64,000 bases of DNA, taken from contig NZ_CP022221.1 in the NCBI RefSeq assembly GCF_004114935.1, positions 1,385,001 through 1,449,000 on the forward strand, read 5' to 3'. The notes under the pieces were generated by a model. That model did not search any database. It worked only from the letters and a program-made list of their open reading frames with translations, and was not told the origin of the DNA. Positions 6,999-16,229 of the stretch are shown here, piece by piece. This stretch comes from Bradyrhizobium zhanjiangense. GTDB taxonomy: Bacteria > Pseudomonadota > Alphaproteobacteria > Rhizobiales > Xanthobacteraceae. Each line of letters starts with the position of its first letter. Positions within the stretch are counted from its first letter, which is position 1. Position numbers and translations under genes: made by a program.

Positions 6999-7817
6999 TC
7001 AGCTCGCCAGAAAATCCAGCACCACTTCGGAGTATTTTTGCGGTGCCTGCTCGAACATCGGGTGCGTCGCGTTCGGGATGACCGCCGTCTTTGAATAAGG
7101 CACATGCGCCGCGAGCGCGTGCAGCACCTTCGGCAGCAGGCCCTTGGTCCGCGCGCCCAGGATGAACAGCGTCGGCATTTTGATGGACTCCGCGTCCGCC
7201 TTCGAGAACGGCGGGCGATTGTCGCGGACCTGGCCGATCAGCGTCATCGCGTTGTCGCGCAAATTCTGCTTCACCATCGCCGGCAGTCGCGGCCAGGTGC
7301 CGGGGCCCTCCAGCGTGTCGACGAAGACGGCAAGGCCGCCGTCGACGTCGCCGGCTGCGATCTTCTCGGCCGAGGCCGAGAACCGCGCCAGCAGCGGCGA
7401 GGGGCCGCCGACATGATCGGGATCGAGGCTTGCATCGAGCTCGCCGCCGGGCTCGGCCAGGATCAGCCGCCGGAGCAGGTCCGGCCGCGCCTGCGCCACG
7501 CGGAAGCAGATGTGCCCGCCGCGGGAATGTCCCATCAGGTCGACCGGCCCGAGGTCGAGCTTCTCGATGAAGGCGATGACGTCGTCGACATGCTGGGCAA
7601 TCGAATAGGTGTCACCGAGGCCGTCCCATTGCGCCGGGAAGAAGTGCCTCAAGCTGACAGCGATCACCCGGTGTCGCTGCGTCAGCGGTCCGAGCACGCA
7701 ACCCCAGATGCGGAAGTCCGAGAGCGAGCCGTGCACGCAGACCAGCGGCGGGCCGCCTTTGTCCTCGCCCACGTCGAGATAGGGCATGTCGTATCCGTTG
7801 ACGTGGAGGCTTTGCAT
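6999..7817 (-). CDS. alpha/beta hydrolase fold protein (first of tandem pair)
   Basis: A 272-residue paralogue of the next gene downstream, sharing the N-terminus (MQSLHVNGYDMPYLDVG), VCVHGSLSDFR oxyanion region, GHSRGG nucleophile elbow and NATHPMFEQAP histidine motif. A recent tandem duplication is the simplest explanation. The catalytic set looks complete in both, so both should be active. The substrate is unknown. The ATG lies 137 bp from the divergent methyltransferase gene, and that gap should hold both promoters. Confidence 0.85.
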   Translation of the reverse strand: MQSLHVNGYDMPYLDVGEDKGGPPLVCVHGSLSDFRIWGCVLGPLTQRHRVIAVSLRHFFPAQWDGLGDTYSIAQHVDDVIAFIEKLDLGPVDLMGHSRGGHICFRVAQARPDLLRRLILAEPGGELDASLDPDHVGGPSPLLARFSASAEKIAAGDVDGGLAVFVDTLEGPGTWPRLPAMVKQNLRDNAMTLIGQVRDNRPPFSKADAESIKMPTLFILGARTKGLLPKVLHALAAHVPYSKTAVIPNATHPMFEQAPQKYSEVVLDFLAS

Positions 7818-7954
7818 TCTGGGCTCGCGCGAAGGAACAGGAACTCCTGTGCAAGATTCCCGGAAACCGGGTGGATCGCAACTATTTCCAAGCCTAGATT
7901 TCGCAGGAGATCAAAGAGGGGGCCTGCGACGAGAAGCAAGCCAGGAACCAAGCC

Positions 7955-8497
7955 ATGACCGACCAGCATTTTGCCCTGTTCGACACCAGGATCGGCCTGT
8001 GCGCCATCGCCTGGGGCCCGCGCGGCATCAACGGCACGCAATTGCCGATGGGCGGCGAGCAGAAGATCCGCACCCGTATCCATCAGCGCCATGCCGAGGC
8101 GACCGAAGCCGAGCCCACAGCCGAGGTGCAGCGGGCGATCGACCGCATCGTCAAGCTGCTCGCGGGCGAGCCGGATGATCTCACCGACATCCCGCTCGAT
8201 CTCGACGGCGTGCCCGAGTTCAATCGCGGCGTCTACGACATCGCCCGCACCATCCCGCCCGGCAAGACCATGACCTATGGCGACATTGCGAAGCAACTCG
8301 GCGGCGTCGAACTGTCGCGCGACGTCGGCCAGGCGCTCGGCCGCAACCCGTGCCCGATCGTCGTGCCCTGCCATCGCGTGCTGGCGGCCGGCAACAAGCC
8401 CGGCGGCTTCTCGGCGAATGGCGGCGTGGTGACGAAGCTGAAGATGCTCGAGATCGAAGGCGCGCTGGTGAACCACACGCCGAGCCTGTTTGATTGA
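7955..8497 (+). CDS. ogt: methylated-DNA--protein-cysteine S-methyltransferase
   Basis: A 180-residue O6-alkylguanine-DNA alkyltransferase. It removes alkyl groups from O6-guanine by irreversible transfer to its own cysteine. The active-site PCHR is at residues 138-141 (nucleophile Cys139). The DNA-binding helix-turn-helix precedes it (TMTYGDIAKQLGG) and the asparagine-hinge region (GRNPCPIVVPCHR) is intact. The N-terminal ribonuclease-like domain is normal in length. It is an isolated gene; no Ada-type regulatory domain is fused. Confidence 0.93.
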   Translation: MTDQHFALFDTRIGLCAIAWGPRGINGTQLPMGGEQKIRTRIHQRHAEATEAEPTAEVQRAIDRIVKLLAGEPDDLTDIPLDLDGVPEFNRGVYDIARTIPPGKTMTYGDIAKQLGGVELSRDVGQALGRNPCPIVVPCHRVLAAGNKPGGFSANGGVVTKLKMLEIEGALVNHTPSLFD

Positions 8498-8512
8498 GGT
8501 TGCGGGACGCGG

Positions 8513-8600
8513 AGGGTGGGTTAGCCGAAGGCGTAACCCACCTCTTCCGCCTCCGTGGAGACAAACAGTGGCGGGTTACGCTACGCTAACCCACCCTACG
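8513..8600. repeat. intergenic repeat, GGTGGGTTAGCG/CGCTAACCCACC type
   Basis: Two nested inverted pairs (GGGTGGGTTAGCC with GCGTAACCCACC, and GGCGGGTTACGC with GCGTAACCCACCCTACG-like ends) fill the gap between the convergent methyltransferase and acyl-CoA ligase genes. Transcribed, it may serve as a bidirectional terminator. Confidence 0.75.
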
Positions 8601-8608
8601 AACCCCCG

Positions 8609-10153
8609 CTAAATCTTCGCCGCCGTCTTCGGCCAATACTTGTCGCGCAGATGGCGTTTCACCAGCTTGCCCGTGGGCGTGCGCGGCAGCTCGGCCTCGA
8701 AATCGATCGAGCGCGGACACTTGATGGCGGAGAGGCGGTCCTTGCAATAGGCGATCAACTCGGCCCCAAGCGCCTTGCCGGCACGGCTCATGTCGTGCGG
8801 CTGCACCACCGCCTTCACCTCTTCGCCCATCTCCTCGTTCGGCACGCCGAACACGGCGACGTCGGCGACGTCAGGATGGGTGATGAGCACGTCCTCGGTC
8901 TCCTGCGGGTAGATGTTCACCCCGCCGGAGATGATCATGTAGGACTTGCGATCGGTGAGATAGAGGAAGCCGTCCTTGTCGAGATAACCGACGTCGCCGA
9001 GCGTCGACCAGCCCTTTGCGTTGTAGGCCTTCTTCGTCTTTTCGGGATCGTTGTGATAGGTGAAGGCCGGCGCGTCGGCGAAGTAGACGGTGCCGATCTC
9101 GCCCACCGGCTGCTCCTCGTCGTTCTCGTCCAGAATCTTCACCTTGCCGACCACGGCGCGGCCGACACTGCCGCGGTGCGTCAGCCAATCTTTCGAGCTG
9201 CAGACGGTGACGCCGTTGCCTTCCGAGCCGGCATAATACTCGATCAGGATCGGTCCCCACCATTCGATCATCTTGGCTTTGACGTCGACGGGGCAGGGTG
9301 CGGCGGCGTGGATCGCGCCCTCCAGCGTGGAGACATTGTATTTGGCGCGCACCTCGTCCGGCAGCTTCAGCATCCGCACGAACATGGTCGGCACCAGCTG
9401 CGACTGCGTGACCTTGTATTTCTCGACGAGCTTCAAAAATTCCTCGGCATCAAAATGCTCCATGATGATGGAGGTGCCGCCGAGCACGACTGCCATCATG
9501 TTGAAGCGCAATGGGGCCGCGTGATAGAGCGGCGCCGGAGAAAGGTAGATTGTGTCGGCGTTCATGCCGCACATGTTGGCGCAGAGCACGCGCAGGAATG
9601 CGTTCGGCTCGTCGATCGGCTTGCCCTCGAACGCCTTCTTGACGCCTTTGGGGCGGCCCGTGGTGCCGGACGAATACAGCATGTCGTAGCCGGCGACCTC
9701 GTCCGCGATCGGCGTCGTAGGCTGCGCGCCTGCTTCCTTGTCGTAGGAGCGGAAGCCCGGTAGCGGCTCGTCCATCATGTAGAAGATCGGCTCGCCGGCA
9801 GCGCCCTTGATCAGGCCCTTGATCTGGTCGGCGCATTTCGGCGTGGTGATCACGACCTTGGCGCCGCAATCCTTGACGATGTAGTCGATCTCGTCTTGCT
9901 TCAGATAGCGGCTGATCCCGGTGTAATAGAGCCCGCTGCGCTGTGCCGCCCAGCAGATCTCCATGAAGGCGAGCCGGTTCTCCATCAACAGCGCGATGTG
10001 GTCGCCGGCCTTGAGACCAAGCGAGCGGAAGAGATGCGCGCCCTGGTTCGAGAGTTCGTCGAGCTCGCGATAGGTGATCGCCTTGCCGGTGCCGGCCATC
10101 TGATAGGCGATCTTGTTCGGCGTTGTCTTCGCGTAGACGGATGGATGAGTCAT
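8609..10153 (-). CDS. acyl-CoA synthetase (AMP-dependent, ANL superfamily)
   Basis: A 514-residue ligase that activates a carboxylic acid through an acyl-adenylate to the CoA thioester. Visible motifs: the phosphate loop YSSGTTGRPKG, the YYAGSEGNG adenylate-binding segment, the GDVGYLDKDGFLYLTDR hinge region, and the C-terminal catalytic lysine in PRTPTGKLVKR. The start at MTHPSVYAK was chosen because the longer frame reads back through a palindromic repeat. It follows the thiolase gene on the same strand. With the divergent TetR, SDR, crotonase and dehydrogenase genes it belongs to an acyl-CoA degradation region. The chain or ring specificity is not readable. Confidence 0.88.
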   Translation of the reverse strand: MTHPSVYAKTTPNKIAYQMAGTGKAITYRELDELSNQGAHLFRSLGLKAGDHIALLMENRLAFMEICWAAQRSGLYYTGISRYLKQDEIDYIVKDCGAKVVITTPKCADQIKGLIKGAAGEPIFYMMDEPLPGFRSYDKEAGAQPTTPIADEVAGYDMLYSSGTTGRPKGVKKAFEGKPIDEPNAFLRVLCANMCGMNADTIYLSPAPLYHAAPLRFNMMAVVLGGTSIIMEHFDAEEFLKLVEKYKVTQSQLVPTMFVRMLKLPDEVRAKYNVSTLEGAIHAAAPCPVDVKAKMIEWWGPILIEYYAGSEGNGVTVCSSKDWLTHRGSVGRAVVGKVKILDENDEEQPVGEIGTVYFADAPAFTYHNDPEKTKKAYNAKGWSTLGDVGYLDKDGFLYLTDRKSYMIISGGVNIYPQETEDVLITHPDVADVAVFGVPNEEMGEEVKAVVQPHDMSRAGKALGAELIAYCKDRLSAIKCPRSIDFEAELPRTPTGKLVKRHLRDKYWPKTAAKI

Positions 10154-10175
10154 GAAAGTTGGTCTCGCAACAACA

Positions 10176-10308
10176 AAGGTGTCATCCCGGCGAAAGCCGG
10201 GATCCACAACCACCGAACTAAATTGTTGAAACGCGGTGTCGCCCCAGCTCGCCCCTACCACAGACTCTTGTGGTTATGCGTCCCGGCTTTCGCCGGGACG
10301 ACACCTTT
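10176..10308. repeat. intergenic palindromic repeat (GTGTCATCCCGGCGAAAG type)
   Basis: The outer arms AAAGGTGTCATCCCGGCGAA and its near-complement ending GGGACGACACCTTT pair over about 130 nt, with an inner copy of GATCCAC. It lies between the thiolase and acyl-CoA ligase genes, so a long hairpin would form in any shared transcript. Confidence 0.85.
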
Positions 10309-10330
10309 AGTGTGGCAACTGCAACGGCGC

Positions 10331-11503
10331 TTACAGCCGCTCCACGATCGTGACGTTGGCCATGCCGCCGCCCTCGCACATGGTCTGGAGGCCGTAGCGC
10401 TTGCCGCGCTGATGCAGGGCGTGGACCAGCGTGGTCATCAGCTTGGTGCCGGAGCCGCCGAGGGGGTGGCCGAGCGCGATCGCACCGCCGTTGACGTTGA
10501 GACGCTCCGGATCGGCGCCGGTGGTCTTGAGCCAGGCGGTCGGTACCGAGGCAAAGGCCTCGTTGACCTCAAACAGATCGATGTCGCCGATCTTCATGCC
10601 GGCCTTCTCCAGCGCGCGCTTGGTCGCGTGCAGCGGAGCGTCCAGCATGATGACGGGATCGCCGCCGGTCATGGTCATGTGGTGGATGCGCGCGAGCGGC
10701 TTGACCCCGAGCTGCTTTAGGCCGCGCTCATTCACCACCATGACGCCGGAGGCGCCGTCGCAGATCTGGCTGGCGCTCGCCGCTGTGAGCTTGCCGTTCT
10801 CGGCGATCAGCTTGACACCCCTGATGCCTTCGATCGTTGCATCGAAACGGATGCCTTCGTCGATGTGATGGGTGTCCTTGCTGCCGTCGGCGCGGGTGAT
10901 CTCCAGCGGCACGATCTCCTTCTTGAAGTGACCCGCTTGCGTCGCCGCGATCGCGCGCTGATGGCTGCCAAAGGAGTATTCGTCGAGCTCATCCTTGGAG
11001 AGGCCGTACTTCTCCGCCATCATCTCCGCGCCGGTGAACTGGCTGAACATGATGTTCGGATATTTCTTCTCGATACCCGGGCTCTTGTAATTGCCAAAAC
11101 CGTTCTTGGCCGGGAGCTGTGACGACAGGCCCATTGGCACCCGCGTCATCGATTCCACGCCGGCGGCGATCACCACGTCCATCGCGCCGGACATCACAGC
11201 TTGCGCGGCGAAGTGCAGCGCCTGCTGCGAGGAGCCGCACTGGCGGTCGATCGAGGTGCCCGGCACGCTCTCCGGCAGTTTTGACGCCATCACCGCGTTG
11301 CGTGCGATGTTGTTGGACTGCTCGCCGACCTGCATCACGCAGCCCATGATCACGTCCTCGACCAGGGCTGGATCGACCTTGGTGCGGTCGACCAGCTCGT
11401 CCAGCACCTTGGCGGCGAGATCGGCCGGATGCCAGCCGGCGAGGCGGCCCCCCTTGCGCCCGCCGGCGGTGCGCGCAGCGGCGACGATGTAAGCCTCGGC
11501 CAT
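10331..11503 (-). CDS. acetyl-CoA acetyltransferase / 3-ketoacyl-CoA thiolase
   Basis: A 390-residue thiolase that cleaves 3-oxoacyl-CoA with CoA, or condenses two acetyl-CoA. The nucleophilic cysteine is in IDRQCGSSQQA (about residue 88). The catalytic histidine is in ALGHPLGGSG and the second cysteine in MCEGGGMANV near the C-terminus, so all three active-site residues are present. It is transcribed away from the TetR regulator, with the acyl-CoA ligase behind it. Its context favours degradation over PHB synthesis (inference). Confidence 0.9.
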   Translation of the reverse strand: MAEAYIVAAARTAGGRKGGRLAGWHPADLAAKVLDELVDRTKVDPALVEDVIMGCVMQVGEQSNNIARNAVMASKLPESVPGTSIDRQCGSSQQALHFAAQAVMSGAMDVVIAAGVESMTRVPMGLSSQLPAKNGFGNYKSPGIEKKYPNIMFSQFTGAEMMAEKYGLSKDELDEYSFGSHQRAIAATQAGHFKKEIVPLEITRADGSKDTHHIDEGIRFDATIEGIRGVKLIAENGKLTAASASQICDGASGVMVVNERGLKQLGVKPLARIHHMTMTGGDPVIMLDAPLHATKRALEKAGMKIGDIDLFEVNEAFASVPTAWLKTTGADPERLNVNGGAIALGHPLGGSGTKLMTTLVHALHQRGKRYGLQTMCEGGGMANVTIVERL

Positions 11504-11570
11504 GTCGGTTTCTCCCTGAATTCTTGATTGGGTTGGTTGTCGGGGACGGATTTAAGGGACGCGAGATCGT

Positions 11571-11590
11571 TTAGTCAATCGATCAATTAA
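11571..11590. promoter_or_regulatory. candidate operator/promoter between thiolase and TetR genes
   Basis: The stretch TTAGTCAATCGATCAATTAA is a partial palindrome around ATCGAT (14 of 20 positions symmetric). On the minus strand it contains TTGACT, which sits 18 nt before TAAATC (11554-11549), a plausible thiolase promoter. A TetR dimer bound here could control both directions. Confidence 0.4.
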
Positions 11591-11654
11591 CTCTTGTGAT
11601 AGGGCGCTGCTTGGGCTTATCTGCGCGCCTCACGAGGCATGTTCAGGGATCTCT

Positions 11655-12314
11655 GTGGCTACCAGCGTACCGACCAAGCTCCCCAGCGGGAAGAATTCCA
11701 CGGCAGAGAAATTGCTCGTGGCCGCGAGCGAGCTGATGATCGAACGCTCCTCGATCGAGATCTCGCTCTCCGACATCGCCCAGAAGTCCGGCGCCAATGC
11801 CGCGCTGGTCAAATACCATTTCGGTAACAAGGACGGCCTGCTGCTGGCGCTGCTGGAGCGCAACGCCGCGACCGAACTGTCCAATCTCGAATATCTGCTG
11901 GCGCAGCCGATCACGCCGACCGCTAAGCTGAAGCTGCATATCGGCGGTATCATCCGCGCCTATTACCGGTTCCCCTATATGAACCGGCTGATCCACTATC
12001 TCCTGCATGAGACCAAGCCGGAATGCGCAGATGAGGTGTCGAAATTCTTCGTCGCGCCGCTGCTGGACTTCCACCGCCGCCTGCTCGCCGACGGCGTCAG
12101 CCGCGGCGAGTTCCGCGCCACCGATCCTGTGCTGTTCTACACCAGCCTGATCGGCGCTTGCGATCACCTGTTCTTCGGCCGGCACGCAATGTCTCGCGCG
12201 ACCGGCGTCGGCCCGGTCACCGACGAAGTCTGCCGGCAATACATCAAGCACATGGAAACGCTGATTTGCGGCGGCATCCTCACGCAAGCCGAGGAAGCTG
12301 CCGCGGCCGGATGA
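11655..12314 (+). CDS. TetR family transcriptional regulator
   Basis: A 219-residue regulator with an N-terminal helix-turn-helix (residues about 17-65; ISLSDIAQKSGANAALVKYHF is the recognition region, split here as ISLSDIAQKSGA then NAALVKYHF) and a helical ligand domain. The start codon is GTG, preceded by CAGGGA; the nearby ATG is out of frame. It is divergent from the thiolase/ligase pair and runs into SDR and crotonase genes. Such regulators usually sense acyl-CoA thioesters and repress their own neighbourhood (family knowledge; the ligand is inferred). Confidence 0.88.
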   Translation: MATSVPTKLPSGKNSTAEKLLVAASELMIERSSIEISLSDIAQKSGANAALVKYHFGNKDGLLLALLERNAATELSNLEYLLAQPITPTAKLKLHIGGIIRAYYRFPYMNRLIHYLLHETKPECADEVSKFFVAPLLDFHRRLLADGVSRGEFRATDPVLFYTSLIGACDHLFFGRHAMSRATGVGPVTDEVCRQYIKHMETLICGGILTQAEEAAAAG

Positions 12315-12367
12315 TCCGGCTGAACCTTCAAGTCCAGAGAAGAAACGCCCAAGGAAAGGTACAAGCG

Positions 12368-13126
12368 ATGCAGTTGAAAGACGTAGCCGTTCTCATCACC
12401 GGCGGCGGTTCGGGCCTGGGTGCCGCGACCGCCCGCGCCATGGCCGCCAAGGGCGCCAAGATCGGCGTGATCGACCAGAGCAAGGAAAACGCCGAGAAGG
12501 TCGCCGCCGAGGTGAAGGGCGTCGCGCTCCATGCCGACGTCACCAGCGAGGAGCAGATCAAGGCGGCGATCGCCAAGGCGGAAGCCGCGCATGGCGTCGC
12601 GCGCGTGCTGATGAACTGCGCCGGCATAGGCGGCTCGCAGCGCATCGTCGGTCGCGACGGCGTCTACCCGCTGGAAAAGTTCGCGCGCATCATCAATGTC
12701 AATTTGATCGGCACGTTCAACTGCCTGCGGCTGTTCGCCGAGCGTCTCGTCACGATCGAGCCGGTCGGTGAAGAGCGCGGCGTCATCGTCAACACCGCGT
12801 CGGTCGCCGCTTACGAAGGTCAGATCGGCCAGATCGCCTATTCGGCGTCGAAGGGCGGCGTCGTTGGCCTGACGCTGCCGGCGGCGCGCGACCTCGCCAG
12901 CCAGAAAATCCGCGTCAACACCATCGCGCCCGGCTTGTTCTTCACACCGCTGCTGATGGGCCTCAACGAAGAGGCCCGCAAGAGCCTCGGCGCGCAGGTG
13001 CCGCATCCCTCGCGTCTCGGCGATGCCGCCGAATACGGCATGCTCGCGGTCCACATCGTCGAGAACCCGATGCTCAACGGCGAGACCATCCGCCTCGACG
13101 GCGCCATTCGCATGGCGCCGCGGTAA
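12368..13126 (+). CDS. short-chain dehydrogenase, 3-hydroxyacyl-CoA dehydrogenase (HSD17B10-like)
   Basis: A 252-residue SDR with the TGGGSGLG cofactor motif, NCAG, Ser in NTASVAAYEG and the YSASKGG catalytic Tyr/Lys. The extended loop and the end AIRMAPR match the type-2 3-hydroxyacyl-CoA dehydrogenase group, which oxidises 3-hydroxyacyl-CoA to 3-oxoacyl-CoA with NAD. AAGGAAAGG precedes the chosen ATG; an upstream in-frame extension overlaps the regulator gene. It is 53 nt after tetR and probably in its operon. Together with the crotonase, dehydrogenases and thiolase it completes a beta-oxidation set. Confidence 0.88.
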   Translation: MQLKDVAVLITGGGSGLGAATARAMAAKGAKIGVIDQSKENAEKVAAEVKGVALHADVTSEEQIKAAIAKAEAAHGVARVLMNCAGIGGSQRIVGRDGVYPLEKFARIINVNLIGTFNCLRLFAERLVTIEPVGEERGVIVNTASVAAYEGQIGQIAYSASKGGVVGLTLPAARDLASQKIRVNTIAPGLFFTPLLMGLNEEARKSLGAQVPHPSRLGDAAEYGMLAVHIVENPMLNGETIRLDGAIRMAPR

Positions 13127-13137
13127 GCGGCGCTTCT

Positions 13138-13292
13138 TACCCTCCCCTGGAGGGGGAGGGTCGGCGCGAAGCGCCGGGGTGGGGTGATCTCTCCACTCGG
13201 GCACTGTTCGGTGGGGAGAGACTGTCACCCTACCCCGTCTCACATTTCGCTGCGCGCAATGTGAGCCGACCCTCCCCCTCCAGGGGAGGGTG
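13138..13292. repeat. intergenic palindromic repeat (CCCTCCCCTGGAGGGGGAGGG type)
   Basis: A long inverted repeat: the left end TACCCTCCCCTGGAGG pairs with the right end CCTCCAGGGGAGGGT, with internal GGCGCGAAGCGCC and GGGGTGATC elements. Related members lie near 58.1 and 62.5 kb. It separates the SDR and crotonase genes. Confidence 0.85.
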
Positions 13293-13325
13293 GCAGTCCG
13301 GCCCATGACCGATGTGCGAGGTCCC

Positions 13326-14132
13326 ATGTCCCAACCGCTGCTGATCGAGCATGACGACGGCGTCGACCGGGTGACGCTCAATCGTCCTGACAGCCTCAAC
13401 GCGCTCGATCCCGCGCTGATCGATGCTCTCAACGTCTATTTCCAAAGCCTGCAGCGCAACCGCGACACGCGCGTGGTGGTGTTGCGCGGCGCCGGCAAGA
13501 ATTTCTGCGCGGGCCTCGATCTCAAGGCCGCAATGGCGCGCCGCGCTGGTCAGCAGGAGCCACCCGGTGTGACCGAGTCGCTCGACTCGCAGCGGCGCAT
13601 CGCCGACATCGTGATGCTGATGCGGCGTTGCCCGCAGCCGATCCTGGCACTGGTGCAGGGCGCCGCGGCCGGTGGCGGCTTCGCGCTGGCGCTGGCGTCC
13701 GACATCCGCATTGCGACGACATCGGCGCGGATGAACTGCGCTTTCATCAAGCTCGGCCTCGGCGGCTGCGACATCGGCACCAGCTATTTCCTGCCGCGCC
13801 TCGTCGGTGTGTCCGTGGCATCGGAATTGATCCTGACCGGGCGCTTCATCGGCGCTGAGCGCGCGCTGGCGGTCGGGCTTGTCTCGGAGGTCGTCGACGA
13901 GGACAAGCTCGATGACGCGGCCGCGCCTTATATCGACGCGATGATGACGGCCTCGCCCGTGGGGCTGCGTCTGTCCAAGGAATGTCTCAACATGAGCGTC
14001 GATGCCGGTTCGCTGGAAGCTGCGATTGCGATGGAGGACCGCAACCAAGTCCTGTGCAGTCGTTCCGAGGAGTTTTCGGAAGGCATCAGGGCCTTCCTTG
14101 AGAAGCGAAAGCCTGTCTATATCAAGCGCTGA
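13326..14132 (+). CDS. enoyl-CoA hydratase/isomerase (crotonase) family protein
   Basis: A 268-residue crotonase. The oxyanion-hole motifs are GKNFCAGLDLKAA (about residues 58-70) and GAAAGGGFALALASDIRIA (about 113-131). The usual catalytic glutamate positions are replaced (KLGLGGCDIGTSYFLP), as in the ECH branch that includes hydratases and isomerases of unusual substrates, so the exact reaction is open. The start at MSQPLL is favoured by GAGG just upstream; an ATG 21 nt earlier is possible. It is followed after 43 nt by the feruloyl-CoA-synthetase-like gene, a pairing known from phenylpropenoic acid degradation. Confidence 0.85.
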   Translation: MSQPLLIEHDDGVDRVTLNRPDSLNALDPALIDALNVYFQSLQRNRDTRVVVLRGAGKNFCAGLDLKAAMARRAGQQEPPGVTESLDSQRRIADIVMLMRRCPQPILALVQGAAAGGGFALALASDIRIATTSARMNCAFIKLGLGGCDIGTSYFLPRLVGVSVASELILTGRFIGAERALAVGLVSEVVDEDKLDDAAAPYIDAMMTASPVGLRLSKECLNMSVDAGSLEAAIAMEDRNQVLCSRSEEFSEGIRAFLEKRKPVYIKR

Positions 14133-14175
14133 ACGAGAATGATCCGCAAAGGACAATAATTCCGGGAGACGCAAA

Positions 14176-16046
14176 ATGAGTGGAAGCGCGGCGGCAGTAA
14201 TGACGAAGCCCGCCTTTCGCAAGGTCCAGTGGCTCGCGCGCGACATCGAGGTCGAGCGCCGTGGCGACGGCACGCTGGTGCTGAAGTCGCGCATTCCGCT
14301 GCAAGCTTACGAGAAGCATATCCCGGCGTCGCTGGCGAAGTGGGCGAAGGAAGCGCCCGAGCGCATCTGGCTTGCGCAGCGTGGCGGCCCGAACCGCGAA
14401 TGGAGAAAAGTCTCCTACAGCGAAGCCAAGCGGACCGCCGATGCACTGACGCAAGGCTTGCTCAATCTCGGGCTTGACGGTCGCCCGGTTGCGATCCTCT
14501 CCGGCAATTCGATCGAGCATGCGCTGATGACGCAGGCCGCGATGCAGGCGCGCGCGCCGGCGGCACCGGTATCGCCGGCCTACTCTTTGATGAGTCACGA
14601 TCACGTCAAGCTGAAATACCTGTTCGACCTGATCAAGCCGGCCGTCGTGATGGTGCAGGACGGCCCGACCTTCGAGAAGGCCCTGAAGGCGCTCGATCTC
14701 ACCGGCGTCACCGTCGTTCATGTCGTGCGACCCTGCGACGGCATCAAGAGCGTCAGCTTTGCCGAGCTCGCGGCGACGCCGGTCACGAGGGATGTCGAGA
14801 CGTCGATCGCGAAGATCACGCCGCAGACCATCGGCAAGCTGCTCTTCACCTCCGGCTCGACCGGCATGCCCAAAGCCGTCATAAACACCCAGGAGATGAT
14901 GTGCGCCAATGCGGCCATGATGATGCAGGTGCGGCCGCGTACGCCGGGCGGCCCGCTGCCGACCGTGCTCGACTGGATGCCCTGGAATCACACCATGGGC
15001 GGCAATGCGGCATTCCACCCCGTGCTGGTCGAAGGCGGTACGCTCCATATCGACGACGGCCGGCCGGTGCCGGGCCAGTTCGAGGAGACCTTGCGTAATT
15101 TGCACGAGATCTCGCCGACCTATTACGCCAACGTGCCGGCCGGCTATGCCGCGCTCGCGGCGGCGATGGAGAAGGACGACGCGCTGTGTCGCTCCTTCTT
15201 CAAGAACCTCTCGATCATGGCTTATGGCGGTGGCGGCTGCCGGACGATCTCTACGACCGCATGCAGGCGCTGGCGGTGAAGACGACCGGCGAGCGCATCG
15301 TGTTCTACACCGGGTGGGGCTCGACCGAGACCGCGCCGACCTCGACCGGCACCTATTGGGACACCGAGCGCGTCGGCCTGATCGGCCTGCCGTTCCCCGG
15401 AGTCGAACTGAAGATGGTGCCGTGCGGCTCGAAATACGAGCTGCGCCTGCGCGGCGTCAACGTCACATCAGGCTATTTCGGCCAGCCGGAGCTGACGAAG
15501 AAGATGTTCGACGAGGAAGGCTTCTACTGTATCGGCGATGCCGGCATTTTCGTCGACGATGCCGATCCGGTGCAGGGCATCATCTTTGCCGGGCGCGTGG
15601 TGGAGGATTTCAAGCTCACCACGGGCACCTTCGTGCATGTCGGCTCGCTCCGTACCGATGCGATCGCGGTGACGACGCCCGTCGTGCATGACGCGCTGGT
15701 CGCGGGACAGGATCGCGCCTTCATCGGCCTGCTTGCCTGGCCAAACCTGCATGCCTGCCGCCAGCTCGTCGGCAATCCTGACCTGAGCTTTGCGGATGCG
15801 GTGAAGCACCCTGAGATCATGGCCTGCTTCAGGCGCGGGCTGGAGACGCACAACCGAGAGTGCGAAGGCGCCAGCAGTCGCGTCATCGCGCGCGCCATGT
15901 TGATGGTCGAACCGCCTTCGATCGACGGCAACGAGCTCACCGACAAGGGTTATATCAACCAGCGCGCCGGCTTAGAGCGCCGCGCAGCGCTGGTGGAGCG
16001 GCTTTATGCGGACAAGCCGGATGAAGATGTGATCGTGCTGCGATGA
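14176..16046 (+). pseudogene. feruloyl-CoA synthetase-like acyl-CoA ligase, interrupted by a frameshift
   Basis: Two overlapping frames encode one ANL ligase. The first (14176 to about 15236) carries LFTSGSTGMPKAVINTQ and DWMPWNHTMGGN and ends with the adenylation core (SIMAYGGGG). The second (from about 15237) resumes at LPDDLYDRMQ and carries YTGWGSTETAPTS, the GDAGIFVDD hinge and a C-terminal domain. A single missing base within 15226-15236 (a G/C-rich GGCGGTGGCGG run) restores a protein of about 620 residues, normal for feruloyl-CoA-synthetase-type ligases. It may be a true pseudogene or a sequencing error. It sits between the crotonase and the dehydrogenases. Activation of hydroxycinnamates is inferred. 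Confidence 0.85.
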
Positions 16047-16064
16047 ATGCACAACTCTCTCACC

Positions 16065-16192
16065 TCGTCATTCCCCGGGGGCGCGCAGCGCGAACTTTGA
16101 TGCGCAATTGCGCATCAGCGAATCCATCGGGCCGCATTGACGCGGTGGAATGGATTCCGGGCTCGCGACTTCGTTGCGCCCCAGAATGACGG
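16065..16192. repeat. intergenic palindromic repeat, family A
   Basis: Begins CGTCATTCCCCGGGGGCGCG and ends CGCCCCAGAATGACGG, with the central pair GAATCCATCGGGC / AATGGATTCCGGGC. It carries an extra inner hairpin, TGATGCGCAATTGCGCATCA, which is itself a perfect palindrome. It lies between the ligase and the first dehydrogenase gene. Confidence 0.85.
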
Positions 16193-16229
16193 CATCAATG
16201 AATGACAACGAATAAAAAGGTAGCCCGCC

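Noticed and set aside
10154..10261. Upstream extension of the acyl-CoA ligase to a start at 10261
   Set aside because: The added 36 residues translate an intergenic repeat; family members begin near MTHPSVYAK.
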